This document shows, in pieces, positions 23,412 to 32,156 of a DNA stretch of 64,000 nt (position 1 is its first letter; each line of letters starts with the position of its first letter). Under the pieces are notes generated by a model. It saw only the letters and a program-made list of their open reading frames with translations, was not told the origin of the DNA and ran no database searches. The DNA is from Antarcticimicrobium sediminis. Its GTDB lineage: Bacteria; Pseudomonadota; Alphaproteobacteria; Rhodobacterales; Rhodobacteraceae. The translations under genes were made by a program, and so were the position numbers. The DNA lies in contig NZ_SMFP01000001.1 of the NCBI RefSeq assembly GCF_004348975.1, positions 318,701 to 382,700 on the forward strand, given 5' to 3'.

Positions 23412-25981
23412 CGTCGTGCCGCCTTGGGCCGCACGCCCATCGAGGCGAGTTGCCGGCGCGCGCCGCCACCCGGGGTGCGCATGGCATCGCCGACCATATC
23501 GGCCATCGTGAGTTTGAAGGTGCGCCGGCCCTGGGCGTCTGTGCTTTCTTCAACATCCGCCCCGACCTGAGCGGAGGAATTGTTATTGATCTGGATCACC
23601 GGGCGGCTGTCCACATTCTGGGATGCGGCCCCAGACTGCCCGGCATAGGACATCGGCGGCGGGACCGCGATGCCACCCCCCACCGCACCTCCCGTCGCCA
23701 GTGCCTGGATCGGGCTGCCCGAGACCATCGACTCGAGCAAGGATCTGTTGCGCGAGGTGGCGCGGGCATTGACGATATAATCCCCCGACTGGGCGCGCAT
23801 CAGCACATCGTCCGAGGTGCCGCTGCCGGGGCCGGTGATCAGCCCGGCGGCTGCGGTGCGATTGGCATTGATCACATCAAGCAGCGGCATGTGTTTGCGG
23901 GCCACATCGCGCGGCACCCGGAACTCGCCCGAGGAGACCGCGACAACCTGATCGCCCGGCACTGATCCGCCCTCGGCCAGGCCAATGGCATCGGCAGCGA
24001 GACCGATCAACCCACCGCTCTCACCGGTGCCAAACAGACTCGCCAGGGGGCCGGTCCCCAGCAGCGTTGCTTGCAGCGCCGCGCGGGCGATCGAGGATGC
24101 GACCATGTCCCACATGTCCGACATGCTGCCGCCGCTTGAGATCAGCGTTTCGAGCGCATCAAACGAAGTGTCTGTGAAGAATTGCCGCTCCGCCCCCGCT
24201 GCCGCCACCGAGGTCTTTTCCTGCTCGTTGGCGATGATCAGCTGCTCGATCTGGCGGCGCTCGGCATCGGTGGCCTCGGCCAGCACCTTGCGGTGATCGA
24301 TCAGCGCCAGTTGGACCGGGTCGGTCTCTTGCAGGATGGCGTTTTCGCGCTCCAACTCGGCGATCAGATCCGCAACCGCATCGCGCTCACGGCTGCTGCC
24401 AGCGCTGCTTTTTGTCTTCGATCTCGGATTGGACGGCATGGTGACCGGCGGGAGGTCGGCCTCCTGATAGACGTAATCGGTTTTGCCCGCGCCGGTGGAC
24501 TCGCCCCTTGGGTCGCCGAAATCCGGGTTCTTGTGGATATTGCTCAGCATCGACTTGCCACGCGCGGTTGCCAGATTGACCGTCAGGCGATGCGCCTCAT
24601 CAGCGGCAAGGCTGATATTGCCAGCCATGTCGACAGATGCGATGCCATTGGTCGCATCCCAGGCGGCCATGAGCTCGTCCTTCATGTCCTTTGAGACGTC
24701 GAGAGCATCGACGGCCTCGGACTGCACCCGGCGTTCAGCGGTTAGGCGCGCTTCGGCGGCCTGCACGCTGTCCTCACCATACGCGGCAATGGTGGCCTGA
24801 ATGGTGGATTGCTCCCGAAGGCTGGTGAGCATCTCTTGCGCGGCGCTGTATTCGTCCAGGCGAACGCCAACGTACTTTTGCGCCGAGGCCACGATACCAC
24901 CCCAGATCTCGGCCTCTTCCTTGCCGAAGATGCTGACCGACTTGCTGGTTTCCTCGACTGTGACTCCCATCAGGATCATGTCGCGGATCACGGCAGCCAG
25001 ACCGTTGTAGAACTCTTTCTGCGAGCCGTTGAGCTGATCAATTCCGCCGGCAGTTTCCAGCAGCTGATCGCGCAGATCGAGCGCAGCCTGCAGCTTTTTG
25101 GCCGGCTCCTCGCTGGCGCTCAGGATCTCGAGGTTCTGGGCAAACTCCGCCCCGGCCGCGCGGGCCGAGCTTTTGATGCTGTTCAGCCCGAGGAAGTCCT
25201 GCGCCGCCGATTGGCTGGAGCGATCATCATAGAAGCTCAGATCCAGCACCAAGCCGCGCACGCTGTCTGCCACCTGATCAATGGACTGATAGGCGTCGAT
25301 CTTGCCCAGGGCAGCCATATCCGCCAACACGGCGCGCAGCACCGGATCGGCGGTCCCGAACTCGCCCACCATTCCAGAAAACGACAGGCGCGCTGCATCA
25401 GACTTGGTCTGGAACGCGTCAATCGCCTCGCCAGCCGCATCGATGGCATCCCCCAGTTCGAGCGCCTTTTCCTTGCTACCGGTCAGCCACTGCAGGATCG
25501 CCGCCCCGGCCGCGATGCCGCCGATCGTGATCATATTGATCGGGCTCAGCATGCTGACGAATGCGGTCTTGAGGGCATTCGCCGCACCGGCAGCACCCAT
25601 GGGACCGATCACCTGGGTGACCTGCGTACCCTGTTGCAGCGCGAGTTGCAGCGGGTTCTGACCGGCGGCCAGCATCATCCCGATGTCGTTGAACTGGGCC
25701 ACGAGGTTGCCGGTTGCGGCGGCTGCCCCTCGGTGACTGACCCCCATGGCCGTGGCCGTCTGGGCCGCGCTGCGCTGCGCAACGGACATCTGATTGAGAT
25801 TTGCATCCGCAACACTGGCGGCGCTGCCGATCGCCTTCACGCCGCCCGCCGCCTTGCGCCCTTTGCGGTCAAGCTGATCGGCCGCCGCGCCGGTTTCCTT
25901 CACTGCCGCGCCGACTTTGCGCACCTCGGCGGCAGCGACATCGCCATCAGCAGTGAGGAGCAGCGAAATCTGAAAGCTCAT
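23408..25981 (-). CDS. Tail tape measure protein
   Basis: An 857-residue, alanine-rich, largely helical protein. The N-terminal coiled region (DGDVAAAEVRKVGAAVKETGAAADQLDRKGRKA) is typical, followed by GNLVAQFNDIGMMLAAGQNPLQLALQQGTQV, a signature of prophage tail-length tape-measure proteins. Hydrophobic segments lie around residues 130-165. It determines tail length and is ejected with DNA. Flanked by the tail chaperone pair upstream and tail-tip genes downstream, as in siphoviruses. Confidence 0.88.
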   Translation of the reverse strand: MSFQISLLLTADGDVAAAEVRKVGAAVKETGAAADQLDRKGRKAAGGVKAIGSAASVADANLNQMSVAQRSAAQTATAMGVSHRGAAAATGNLVAQFNDIGMMLAAGQNPLQLALQQGTQVTQVIGPMGAAGAANALKTAFVSMLSPINMITIGGIAAGAAILQWLTGSKEKALELGDAIDAAGEAIDAFQTKSDAARLSFSGMVGEFGTADPVLRAVLADMAALGKIDAYQSIDQVADSVRGLVLDLSFYDDRSSQSAAQDFLGLNSIKSSARAAGAEFAQNLEILSASEEPAKKLQAALDLRDQLLETAGGIDQLNGSQKEFYNGLAAVIRDMILMGVTVEETSKSVSIFGKEEAEIWGGIVASAQKYVGVRLDEYSAAQEMLTSLREQSTIQATIAAYGEDSVQAAEARLTAERRVQSEAVDALDVSKDMKDELMAAWDATNGIASVDMAGNISLAADEAHRLTVNLATARGKSMLSNIHKNPDFGDPRGESTGAGKTDYVYQEADLPPVTMPSNPRSKTKSSAGSSRERDAVADLIAELERENAILQETDPVQLALIDHRKVLAEATDAERRQIEQLIIANEQEKTSVAAAGAERQFFTDTSFDALETLISSGGSMSDMWDMVASSIARAALQATLLGTGPLASLFGTGESGGLIGLAADAIGLAEGGSVPGDQVVAVSSGEFRVPRDVARKHMPLLDVINANRTAAAGLITGPGSGTSDDVLMRAQSGDYIVNARATSRNRSLLESMVSGSPIQALATGGAVGGGIAVPPPMSYAGQSGAASQNVDSRPVIQINNNSSAQVGADVEESTDAQGRRTFKLTMADMVGDAMRTPGGGARRQLASMGVRPKAARR

Positions 25982-25982
25982 T

Positions 25983-26333
25983 TTAACCCTCGTTCAACGC
26001 GGTGCGCGCGGCTATTTCAATGGCCTGCATGTCGCGCCAAATGCGCGGCGTGGTCTCAATTCCGGCCCGGTTCAGCGCTACTTCGACCCCGGTGTAATCC
26101 AACCCGACGGCGCGCATCCGGCCCTCTCCCATCGCGATGAAGCGCCATTGGGTGCCGGCGGCGAGGAAGGCGCGCAGGGCGGGCAGATGCTCGGCCCAGA
26201 TGCCGTCCGATGCCGCGGTGTCCTGGGGCTCGATCTCCAGCCCCCAAAGGGCGGCATCGGCCTCCAACTCGCTCGATCTGTTTTGTGTTGGGCCGAGCGT
26301 GCCCGTGGCCCATGCACGCCCGGCCCATGTCAG
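25983..26333 (-). CDS. Tail assembly chaperone, frameshift extension (GT-like)
   Basis: This frame has no good start codon of its own (only a TTG at 26267), but it is reached by a -1 slip at GGGAAAC (26339-26333). Slippage appends 116 residues (LTWAGRAWATGTLG...ARTALNEG) to the 109-residue upstream chaperone. The C-terminal part (LWGLEIEP...ALNRAGI...IWRDMQAIEIAARTALNEG) resembles DUF1799-type tail chaperones. As with lambda G/GT, the minor fusion would recruit the tape measure protein encoded immediately downstream. Confidence 0.75.
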   Translation of the reverse strand: MTWAGRAWATGTLGPTQNRSSELEADAALWGLEIEPQDTAASDGIWAEHLPALRAFLAAGTQWRFIAMGEGRMRAVGLDYTGVEVALNRAGIETTPRIWRDMQAIEIAARTALNEG

Positions 26334-26659
26334 TTTCCCGGGCGAAGCTGATTGACGGCATCGGAGTAGCTGCGCAGCATCGCCAGCCGCACGTAGCTGC
26401 GCGACAGCATCTGATCGAGCAGCTGCGGGGAATAGGGGATGGGTTTTCCCCCTTCGCCCGCGATGTCATCAAGCTCCAGCGTCGCGGTACGCAGGAAGTC
26501 CTTCATCCCCTCCGAGCGCATCACGTCATAGGTGCCTGCGGTCTCTTCATCGATAACGCGAAAGCGGGCCCGGAAGCTGGCCTCCACATGGCCGTCATCA
26601 GAGGGCACCGCGACCTTGACCGTGCGCCAGAATTCAGGGGTCTCAACTACATTGAACAT
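26330..26659 (-). CDS. Tail assembly chaperone (G-like)
   Basis: A 109-residue protein located between the tail tube gene and the tape measure gene, where dsDNA phages keep the two-frame chaperone pair. It ends NQLRPGN just after a GGGAAAC slippery site, so a fraction of ribosomes should continue in the -1 frame. Recognition rests on position, size and the frameshift site; sequence identity to named families is weak. Confidence 0.75.
   Translation of the reverse strand: MFNVVETPEFWRTVKVAVPSDDGHVEASFRARFRVIDEETAGTYDVMRSEGMKDFLRTATLELDDIAGEGGKPIPYSPQLLDQMLSRSYVRLAMLRSYSDAVNQLRPGN
26333..26339 (-). promoter_or_regulatory. -1 programmed frameshift site G GGA AAC
   Basis: The heptamer GGGAAAC lies in the correct X_XXY_YYZ phase as the last codons (GGA AAC) before the TGA of the first tail chaperone gene. 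Slippage by -1 opens the downstream chaperone frame. Position, phase and context all match the conserved tail-gene frameshift. Confidence 0.8.
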
Positions 26660-26670
26660 CTGCGTCTCCG

Positions 26671-27606
26671 TCAGGTCAGGGTCAGAGTGAACTGGTCATT
26701 GCCGCTGGCATAAAGCGGCACCATCCGCAGCGGCCATTCCGTGATGTTCTGGGCATTCTCCAGCCCCTGCGGCCGCTGCATCTGCGCGGCCGGCATATTA
26801 AGGGTGGCGATGCGCCCCGCAGCCGTGCCGTGCACCAGCGTGACATCCATGGCGGTCTGCGCGGCGGAGAGCGCAAATGGATTGAAGCTGGTCAGCGGCT
26901 GAGCCTCGACCGTGGTCTGGATCGCCTCGGCGCGATCGGTGATCAGCACGCGCTCGACCCCGACCAGGAAGCGTTTTTCGACCTGGTTGCCCAAGGCAAG
27001 AGAGAACGATCGCATGACCATGGCGACGCTGTTGATCGTGAAGGTCGGCGTGTTGGCGCTGGTGGCGACATCCGGCTTCTTGAAGCCGCTCAGCGTGGCG
27101 GTCGGCCGGGTGTCCTCGGAGGGCTGCACGAAGAGCCCGGTGAACTCGAAGTTCAGGTAGGGGATGCCCTGTGCGGTAACCTCAATCGTGCAGGTGCCCA
27201 TCGCCCCGATCATAGCATATAGGGTGTTGCCGATATAGGTGTAAAAGGTGATCGACTCGTGCCCATCCGAGACCGGATTGTAGGTGACCGATGTCGACGC
27301 CGAGATCGTCTCGGCCATGGCGCAGGCGCGCAGCAGCGCGCCCCAACCCGGCACAGTCCCCGCCGCGCCCGATGGCTCGAGCTCGACCTTGAAGCTCAGC
27401 ATCGCGTGCAGCTCGGTCGGGATCGTGCCCTGGGCCCCCATGAAGGGCGTTTCCAACTCCCGCGAAACGTCATTGCCCTCCATCGGCTTAAGGTTCACGT
27501 CGGTGGCAAGGATCGCGTCGGCCCCGCCGGGGCTGGCGTCGGTGCCATAGGTGGTCTCGATCTTGGCAACGAGGATCTTCTTGCGCCAGAAAATTGGTGC
27601 GGCCAT
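26671..27606 (-). CDS. Phage tail tube protein
   Basis: A 311-residue protein starting FWRKKILVAKIETTYGTDASPGGADAILATDVNLKP, a characteristic opening of siphovirus major tail (tube) proteins of the phage_tail_2 type, with beta-rich remainder and a C-terminal ASGNDQFTLTLT strand. Lying between the tail terminator region and the chaperones, it is the structural tube of a non-contractile tail; no sheath gene is next to it. Confidence 0.8.
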   Translation of the reverse strand: MAAPIFWRKKILVAKIETTYGTDASPGGADAILATDVNLKPMEGNDVSRELETPFMGAQGTIPTELHAMLSFKVELEPSGAAGTVPGWGALLRACAMAETISASTSVTYNPVSDGHESITFYTYIGNTLYAMIGAMGTCTIEVTAQGIPYLNFEFTGLFVQPSEDTRPTATLSGFKKPDVATSANTPTFTINSVAMVMRSFSLALGNQVEKRFLVGVERVLITDRAEAIQTTVEAQPLTSFNPFALSAAQTAMDVTLVHGTAAGRIATLNMPAAQMQRPQGLENAQNITEWPLRMVPLYASGNDQFTLTLT

Positions 27607-27607
27607 G

Positions 27608-27748
27608 TCAGCGTTCCTTCTCGGGTGCGACAGCCGGCTTTACCGGCGCGGGGGCGGCAGGTGCCTGCTTGTTCAGCTTGCCCTTGGTGTCGACGGTATA
27701 GCTGCCCCCCGATTGGGGCAGCTGGTGAGGGGTCTTCTTGGTGCTCAT
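27608..27748 (-). CDS. Small proline/lysine-rich phage protein
   Basis: A 46-residue frame (MSTKKTPHQLPQSGG...VAPEKER) fitted tightly between the gp37-like gene (overlap 4 bp) and the tail tube gene (1 nt gap), with a good start. The composition is typical of small disordered phage linker proteins. Function unknown; the tight packing is the main evidence for coding. Confidence 0.6.
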   Translation of the reverse strand: MSTKKTPHQLPQSGGSYTVDTKGKLNKQAPAAPAPVKPAVAPEKER

Positions 27749-28179
27749 GAGGCAATCCTCAGCTGGTCCTGGATGGAGAAATCGATCTGGTAGGCGAGAC
27801 GTCCGCCCTGAACGCCGATCAGCGCGCCGCGCGACAGGCCAAACACGCCGACCGTATTGCCCGGGGCCCAGCCGGCGATCGCGTCGATCACCTGGGCAAT
27901 CAGCGGGCGCAGCCGGTCGAGCGCGCGCTCAGCCTGAGGGTCGGTGGCCTGCAGAAACAGCACCACGCCGATGCTCTCGGCATAGCTCTGGACGAACATC
28001 CCGGAGGAGGCCTCTGCGCGCCCGCCCTGCAAGCCCAGCGGCAGGACAAAGGCGGCGGGCATGTTATGGGGGCCGCGCCCGCCCTTCATCATTGCGGCGA
28101 AGGCGGCAGCGCCCTCGACCTTGCCGGTCAGATCTGCGACCTGCGTATCAAGGCGGGTGATGACGTTCTCCATCATCAA
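27745..28179 (-). CDS. Mu gp37-like protein (tail terminator candidate)
   Basis: A 144-residue protein with VITRLDTQVADLTGKVEGAAAFAAMM at the N-terminus and QAERALDRLRPLIAQVIDAIAGWAP in the middle, resembling the gp37 family of Mu-like phages, proposed to cap the tail. It follows the gp36-like gene with a 4-bp overlap, as in the Mu order gp35-gp36-gp37. Confidence 0.72.
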   Translation of the reverse strand: MMMENVITRLDTQVADLTGKVEGAAAFAAMMKGGRGPHNMPAAFVLPLGLQGGRAEASSGMFVQSYAESIGVVLFLQATDPQAERALDRLRPLIAQVIDAIAGWAPGNTVGVFGLSRGALIGVQGGRLAYQIDFSIQDQLRIAS

Positions 28180-28604
28180 ATGAAGCCCTTGAGATTGGTT
28201 TCGGTCATCGGGCGTTCCCGATCGGTGACCCGTGCGCCGCCGCCACCGGTGCCCTCGGGCTCGACGCCCGCAACCGGCAGACGGATGGTGCCCGAGGCGA
28301 TGCCTTCAAGGGACCTTACAGCGGCCTTGTAATCGGCCTCGATCTTGGGGTTCGGCTCATAGACGTGCAGCTTCCAGATCGCGATCATCTGCGCCAGATC
28401 AGCAATCAGCGGCGGCGTCTCGGCCAGCGGCAGCACATAGCGCCCGGATATATAGCCATCGATCATCGCATCCGTATCGGCCAGCGCCCGGTCAACCGTG
28501 GCGGTGACCACCGCGCCCGTGGGGGTCGCGGCGCGATCGGTCAGATCGATCAGCAGCGACTCGCCGTAACGGTCCGTCAGATCTGATTGCGAGGTATAGG
28601 TCAC
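28176..28604 (-). CDS. DUF1320 family protein, Mu gp36-like (head-tail connector)
   Basis: A 142-residue protein beginning YTSQSDLTDRYGESLLIDLTDRA, the signature of DUF1320/Mu gp36, followed by DADAMIDGYISGRYVLPLAE-type helices seen in head-completion proteins. It lies directly after the gp35-like gene. Confidence 0.85.
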   Translation of the reverse strand: MTYTSQSDLTDRYGESLLIDLTDRAATPTGAVVTATVDRALADTDAMIDGYISGRYVLPLAETPPLIADLAQMIAIWKLHVYEPNPKIEADYKAAVRSLEGIASGTIRLPVAGVEPEGTGGGGARVTDRERPMTETNLKGFI

Positions 28605-28710
28605 GCGGATGGCTCCGAAATGGGGTGGTCATGATCCCGGCGGCGATACGCACCGCCGCCGGGCAGGCCCTGTATCCAGAGCAAAAGCGGCCAGGGAGGA
28701 GGAGGGCCGC

Positions 28711-29100
28711 TTATTCGATCGAGCCGTCCACCGCGATCATCGCGACGATCAGCTTGGGCTCGGAGCTGAGCGCCTGTTGTTCGGCCTCGCTCAGATCCTC
28801 GAGAGGGATGTCGACCGGCTCCGGCCCGAAAGTGCGCCCGGCACGACGGAAGCCGCCTTTGGGGCCGATCACCCGCATGATCTGGTCCGGGATTGGCAGA
28901 TCCGGGAGTGGCGTGGGCTGGGGGGCAGCGCCCGCTGCCCCGGATTGGCCGGCATCAGATGCCGCGGTGTCCTGGGCGGCCTCGGCGGCCTCCTGCACAC
29001 GCTGGGCCAGTGTCTCGTCGCCGATATTGGCGGCGAACTTGACTTCCAGCGCATGTGCGCGGGTTTCGAGCTCGATGCGGGCTTCGCTCTTCTCAGCCAT
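28711..29100 (-). CDS. Mu gp35-like protein (FluMu/HI1506-related)
   Basis: A 129-residue protein. The first half is acidic and low-complexity; the C-terminal half MRVIGPKGGFRRAGRTFGPEPVDIPLEDLSEAEQQAL matches the N-terminal domain of Mu-like gp35/HI1506 proteins (phenylalanine-arginine-arginine-alanine-glycine motif). It lies between the major head protein and gp36-like genes, the Mu order. The role in Mu is not established; probably virion-associated. Confidence 0.75.
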   Translation of the reverse strand: MAEKSEARIELETRAHALEVKFAANIGDETLAQRVQEAAEAAQDTAASDAGQSGAAGAAPQPTPLPDLPIPDQIMRVIGPKGGFRRAGRTFGPEPVDIPLEDLSEAEQQALSSEPKLIVAMIAVDGSIE

Positions 29101-29114
29101 TGCTCAGCCCTCCT

Positions 29115-30008
29115 TTACGCGAGCCAGGGCACGACGAGCAGCTCGGCGGTGCCTTTCCACTCGTTGGTCTCGCCACCCGAGGCGTATTCGGAGTTGAGCA
29201 GCTTGCGAGCGGCGCTTTCCAGCGTGGGCGGCACCACCAGCAGATTGGGCGTCAGCCCCAGCGGGCGGCCATGATCCCCCTTCATGCCGGACAAGGCTGC
29301 GCGCGCGGTGCCGTAATTGGTGGTATCCAGCGTTTGCTTGGAGCCATATGCGAACTGCCAGAAGCCAAAGCCAGCATTATACCGAGCATCGACGCCGTAC
29401 TCGAATTCCTTGTTTCGAAATACGTTGGTCGTCGTCAGATCATCCATCGCGACGAATTCGTCATCTTTGCGGATCTGGAAGATGATCGGCTTCAGCGCGC
29501 GGGTGACGTCAAGCAGGAACCAGGGTGTGCCCGAACCACCATTTGTGTTGGCGACCGAGGTCACAGCGCCGTCTTCATCGAGAACTGGATGATCGGTATC
29601 GAAGAAATACTGGTCGTCATAGCAGGGGGTGGTGAAGCCATTCTTGAGCATACTGAATGCCAAAATGTCCTTGTTCGCCGCCGTCGACCGCCCCATTTCA
29701 CTGAACATCGGCGAATAAATACCAAGATTGTCGGTCTCGATATCGTCACGATTGACGCCAATGGTCAGTTCCCACGGCTCTTCCTTGATCGCATAATCAG
29801 ACTGCGACAGGTTCTGCACGGCACGAGGTCCAATCCACTTGCGCATGTTCGGAACTTGCCCCAACCATCCATATTTTTGCTCCTTTTGGGTCGCAGTGAT
29901 TATGGTCGCAATGCGATCATACTGCGAAGGGTGCTGGCTGACCCCGTTCTGAAAGGCGGTGGAAAAGCCGGTACGCAGCGCGGCGAGGTTATTGGCGTTG
30001 ATCAGCAT
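29115..30008 (-). CDS. Major head (capsid) protein, Mu gpT family
   Basis: A 297-residue protein starting MLINANNLAALRTGFSTAFQNG and containing WLGQVPNMRKWIGPRAVQNLSQSDYAIKEEPWELTIGVNRDDIETDNLG, a highly characteristic Mu gpT region. It forms the icosahedral shell. Downstream of the decoration candidate and the protease/scaffold gene, exactly the Mu head order. Confidence 0.95.
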   Translation of the reverse strand: MLINANNLAALRTGFSTAFQNGVSQHPSQYDRIATIITATQKEQKYGWLGQVPNMRKWIGPRAVQNLSQSDYAIKEEPWELTIGVNRDDIETDNLGIYSPMFSEMGRSTAANKDILAFSMLKNGFTTPCYDDQYFFDTDHPVLDEDGAVTSVANTNGGSGTPWFLLDVTRALKPIIFQIRKDDEFVAMDDLTTTNVFRNKEFEYGVDARYNAGFGFWQFAYGSKQTLDTTNYGTARAALSGMKGDHGRPLGLTPNLLVVPPTLESAARKLLNSEYASGGETNEWKGTAELLVVPWLA

Positions 30009-30020
30009 GTCGATCTCTCC

Positions 30021-30488
30021 TTATGCGCTAGCGAGCACGAATGCGGCATCGGCGACAGCGCGGGCTTGGGTCACGGCCTCATCGACACGGACCCAGACAC
30101 CCAGGGTGTCCACATCCTCGATAATGCCAGCGGGGGAACGGGTGCCGGTGCCATCGGTCTTTGCGACCGTCTGGTCATCCACCGCGAAACACGTGTCGCC
30201 GATCTCGGCGATGGTGATCTCGTCGGTGCTGGTCGAATTGGCGAAGCGATAGACGCCCGGGCGATAGCTCGCGCTCAGATCACCGGCGGAGCCCGACGCA
30301 TTGTCGACGCGTTCCTCGGCGCGGCCAACACCCACCAGCCCGGTGGCGGTCTGGCCCTTGACCAGATAGCCGGCGGCATTACGCATCACCAGCGAGCCGG
30401 CATAGACCAGCGTCGAGGCTGCAACGAGGCCTGTCAGGACGTCGCCGTCACGGCGGGGCGTGTTGCGGTCAGCGGAAAGTGTAGTCAT
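30021..30488 (-). CDS. Capsid decoration-like protein (DUF2190-like)
   Basis: A 155-residue small beta-rich protein (DGDVLTGLVAASTLVYAGSLVMRNAAGYLVKG...). It lies between the protease/scaffold and the major head gene, where Mu-like and B3-like phages carry a small head protein. Sequence features resemble DUF2190 decoration proteins. Start overlaps the upstream stop by one base. Confidence 0.6.
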   Translation of the reverse strand: MTTLSADRNTPRRDGDVLTGLVAASTLVYAGSLVMRNAAGYLVKGQTATGLVGVGRAEERVDNASGSAGDLSASYRPGVYRFANSTSTDEITIAEIGDTCFAVDDQTVAKTDGTGTRSPAGIIEDVDTLGVWVRVDEAVTQARAVADAAFVLASA

Positions 30489-31555
30489 CAGATTGCCTCC
30501 TTTTTACGCTCGGCCTTCAGCGTGGCGGCGTAGCTTTCGGTATCGATGCCCAGCAGCCGTGCAGCCTGAATGTGCTCGGACTGCAGCGCGATCTCGCCAT
30601 CATTGCGCGGCGGGGTGGGCAGCGCGCCACTGGGGCCGAGGATCGGCATCGCGTTAATCAGCGTTTCGGTATCGGCGGGCTTTTCCATGTGCATGGCGAT
30701 ATAGCGATCACGCACCGGCTTAATGCCAACCCGGCCAGCCTCGATCGCCGCGTCCACGAAACTGGTCGCGCGCTCGGATGCGATATCGCTGCGCAGCGCA
30801 TTGAACTGCGTAGTGACGCTCGACAGCTCGGTCTGGAGCGCGATGATCGTCTGATCCCCACCGCTCCCGCCAGCTGCGGCCTTGGTTGCGGCAGCCAGAA
30901 CGGCGGCGGCATCACTTTCGGCCTCGAGACCCAGCGCGATGCCAACCTGGCTGAATTGCGATTGCAGGGCGGTGGACATGTCTTCGTCGCCCCCCGTGTT
31001 CAGGGCCTCGATAGCCTCGACGATCTGATCGTCGGTGGCATCCGCGCCCAGGCCGAGCAATTCGGCCAGTCGTTCCGAAAGGAGCATTTCGGTCTCCATG
31101 TTGAGCGCAGTCAGACCGCGCAGGTTGGGTTCGTTGGTGAGAGATACGTTCAGGATCGCGAGGATCCGGCCCTGACGGTCATGCTTGAACGCGGGGGAGA
31201 TCCCCCAGTAGGCGCGATCTGCCATCAGGGCGCGGCCGCTTTCGGTCCAGTCGATCTGGGCCCAGATGCCGTCGGCACGCTCTTCCATTGCCGTGACATA
31301 GCCGCGTGCGGGGGCATCGCCGCCCTTTACACCGGCTGTGAAGGTCGAGTGGTTCACGTCGACGATCACACGCGACTTGCGTCCCATGCTGGCTGCGATC
31401 AGCTCATTGGCGCCGGAATAGCTGTAGGGGCCGTCGCCACGATGGGTTTCAATGCGGCCGGCTTTCGGCAGCACATGCACCCACTGCGGCACCTCGCCCC
31501 CCTCTTGGGGGAGCGCGATTGCATTCATCAAGGCGATATTGGAGTGTTTGACCAT
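30488..31555 (-). CDS. Mu gpI-like head maturation protease with internal scaffold
   Basis: A 355-residue protein. The N-terminal half has NAIALPQEGGEVPQWVHVLPKAG and the RVIVDVNHSTF...APARGYVTAMEERADGIWAQIDWTESGRALMADRAYWGISPAF pattern of Mu gpI proteases. The second half (from about residue 200, alanine/glutamine-rich helices) matches the scaffold part; an internal ATG (MSTALQSQF) could give a separate Z-like scaffold. ATG 31555 is chosen because the family starts shortly before NAIALP. Confidence 0.88.
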   Translation of the reverse strand: MVKHSNIALMNAIALPQEGGEVPQWVHVLPKAGRIETHRGDGPYSYSGANELIAASMGRKSRVIVDVNHSTFTAGVKGGDAPARGYVTAMEERADGIWAQIDWTESGRALMADRAYWGISPAFKHDRQGRILAILNVSLTNEPNLRGLTALNMETEMLLSERLAELLGLGADATDDQIVEAIEALNTGGDEDMSTALQSQFSQVGIALGLEAESDAAAVLAAATKAAAGGSGGDQTIIALQTELSSVTTQFNALRSDIASERATSFVDAAIEAGRVGIKPVRDRYIAMHMEKPADTETLINAMPILGPSGALPTPPRNDGEIALQSEHIQAARLLGIDTESYAATLKAERKKEAI

Positions 31556-31657
31556 GGTGCGATCATCGCCACCTGGGCAGATCCAAAACACCGGCAACGG
31601 GTTGCGGGGGTGTGATCTATCCGGTCGGGGGCAGGATGACGCGGCGCGGCGCTTGGG

Positions 31658-32152
31658 TCAATGCGCGCTGTCGGTTCCGCCTAAAAGCCAGCTCTGGATT
31701 GTTTCGGTGATGGCGATCTGGTCATCATCTGAAAGCCCGAGGAACGGGCGCGCGGGGATATTGCCCCAAGGGATCGGGCTGTCGTTCGCCATTGATCCGA
31801 ACGCCCCTTTATCCGCGCCCAGCTGCTGCACGGCCGAATAGATCAGCGACGATCCCAGCTCCACGCTATGCGCGCCGGCAACATAGTGGATCTCTGAGGA
31901 CAGGCGACCGGAGGGGCCGAATAGGGGGCGCAGATCCACCTTATCCTTGCGCGCCTCGTAGGCCTCGATCGTCGTTTGCGACTTGGGGGCCCATGTCGCT
32001 CCATCGGGCGATACACCATCTTTGAACCGCTGCTTTGTCGACTCGGTCAGTAGTTCGCCGAGATCCTGCATTACCGGGGTCATATCCGTCAGCCGCGTCG
32101 CGAGCTGCTCGAGCATCCCGGAGATGTCATCGTTAAGACCGATCTTGATCAT
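31658..32152 (-). CDS. Phage virion morphogenesis protein, Mu gpG-like
   Basis: A 164-residue protein: MIKIGLNDDISGMLEQLATRLTDMTPVMQDLGELLTESTKQRF followed by SPDGATWAPKSQTTIEAYEAR, the diagnostic pattern of the virion morphogenesis (gpG/gpS tail-completion) family. It immediately follows the head morphogenesis gene as in Mu (F then G). Confidence 0.9.
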   Translation of the reverse strand: MIKIGLNDDISGMLEQLATRLTDMTPVMQDLGELLTESTKQRFKDGVSPDGATWAPKSQTTIEAYEARKDKVDLRPLFGPSGRLSSEIHYVAGAHSVELGSSLIYSAVQQLGADKGAFGSMANDSPIPWGNIPARPFLGLSDDDQIAITETIQSWLLGGTDSAH

Positions 32153-32156
32153 CAGA

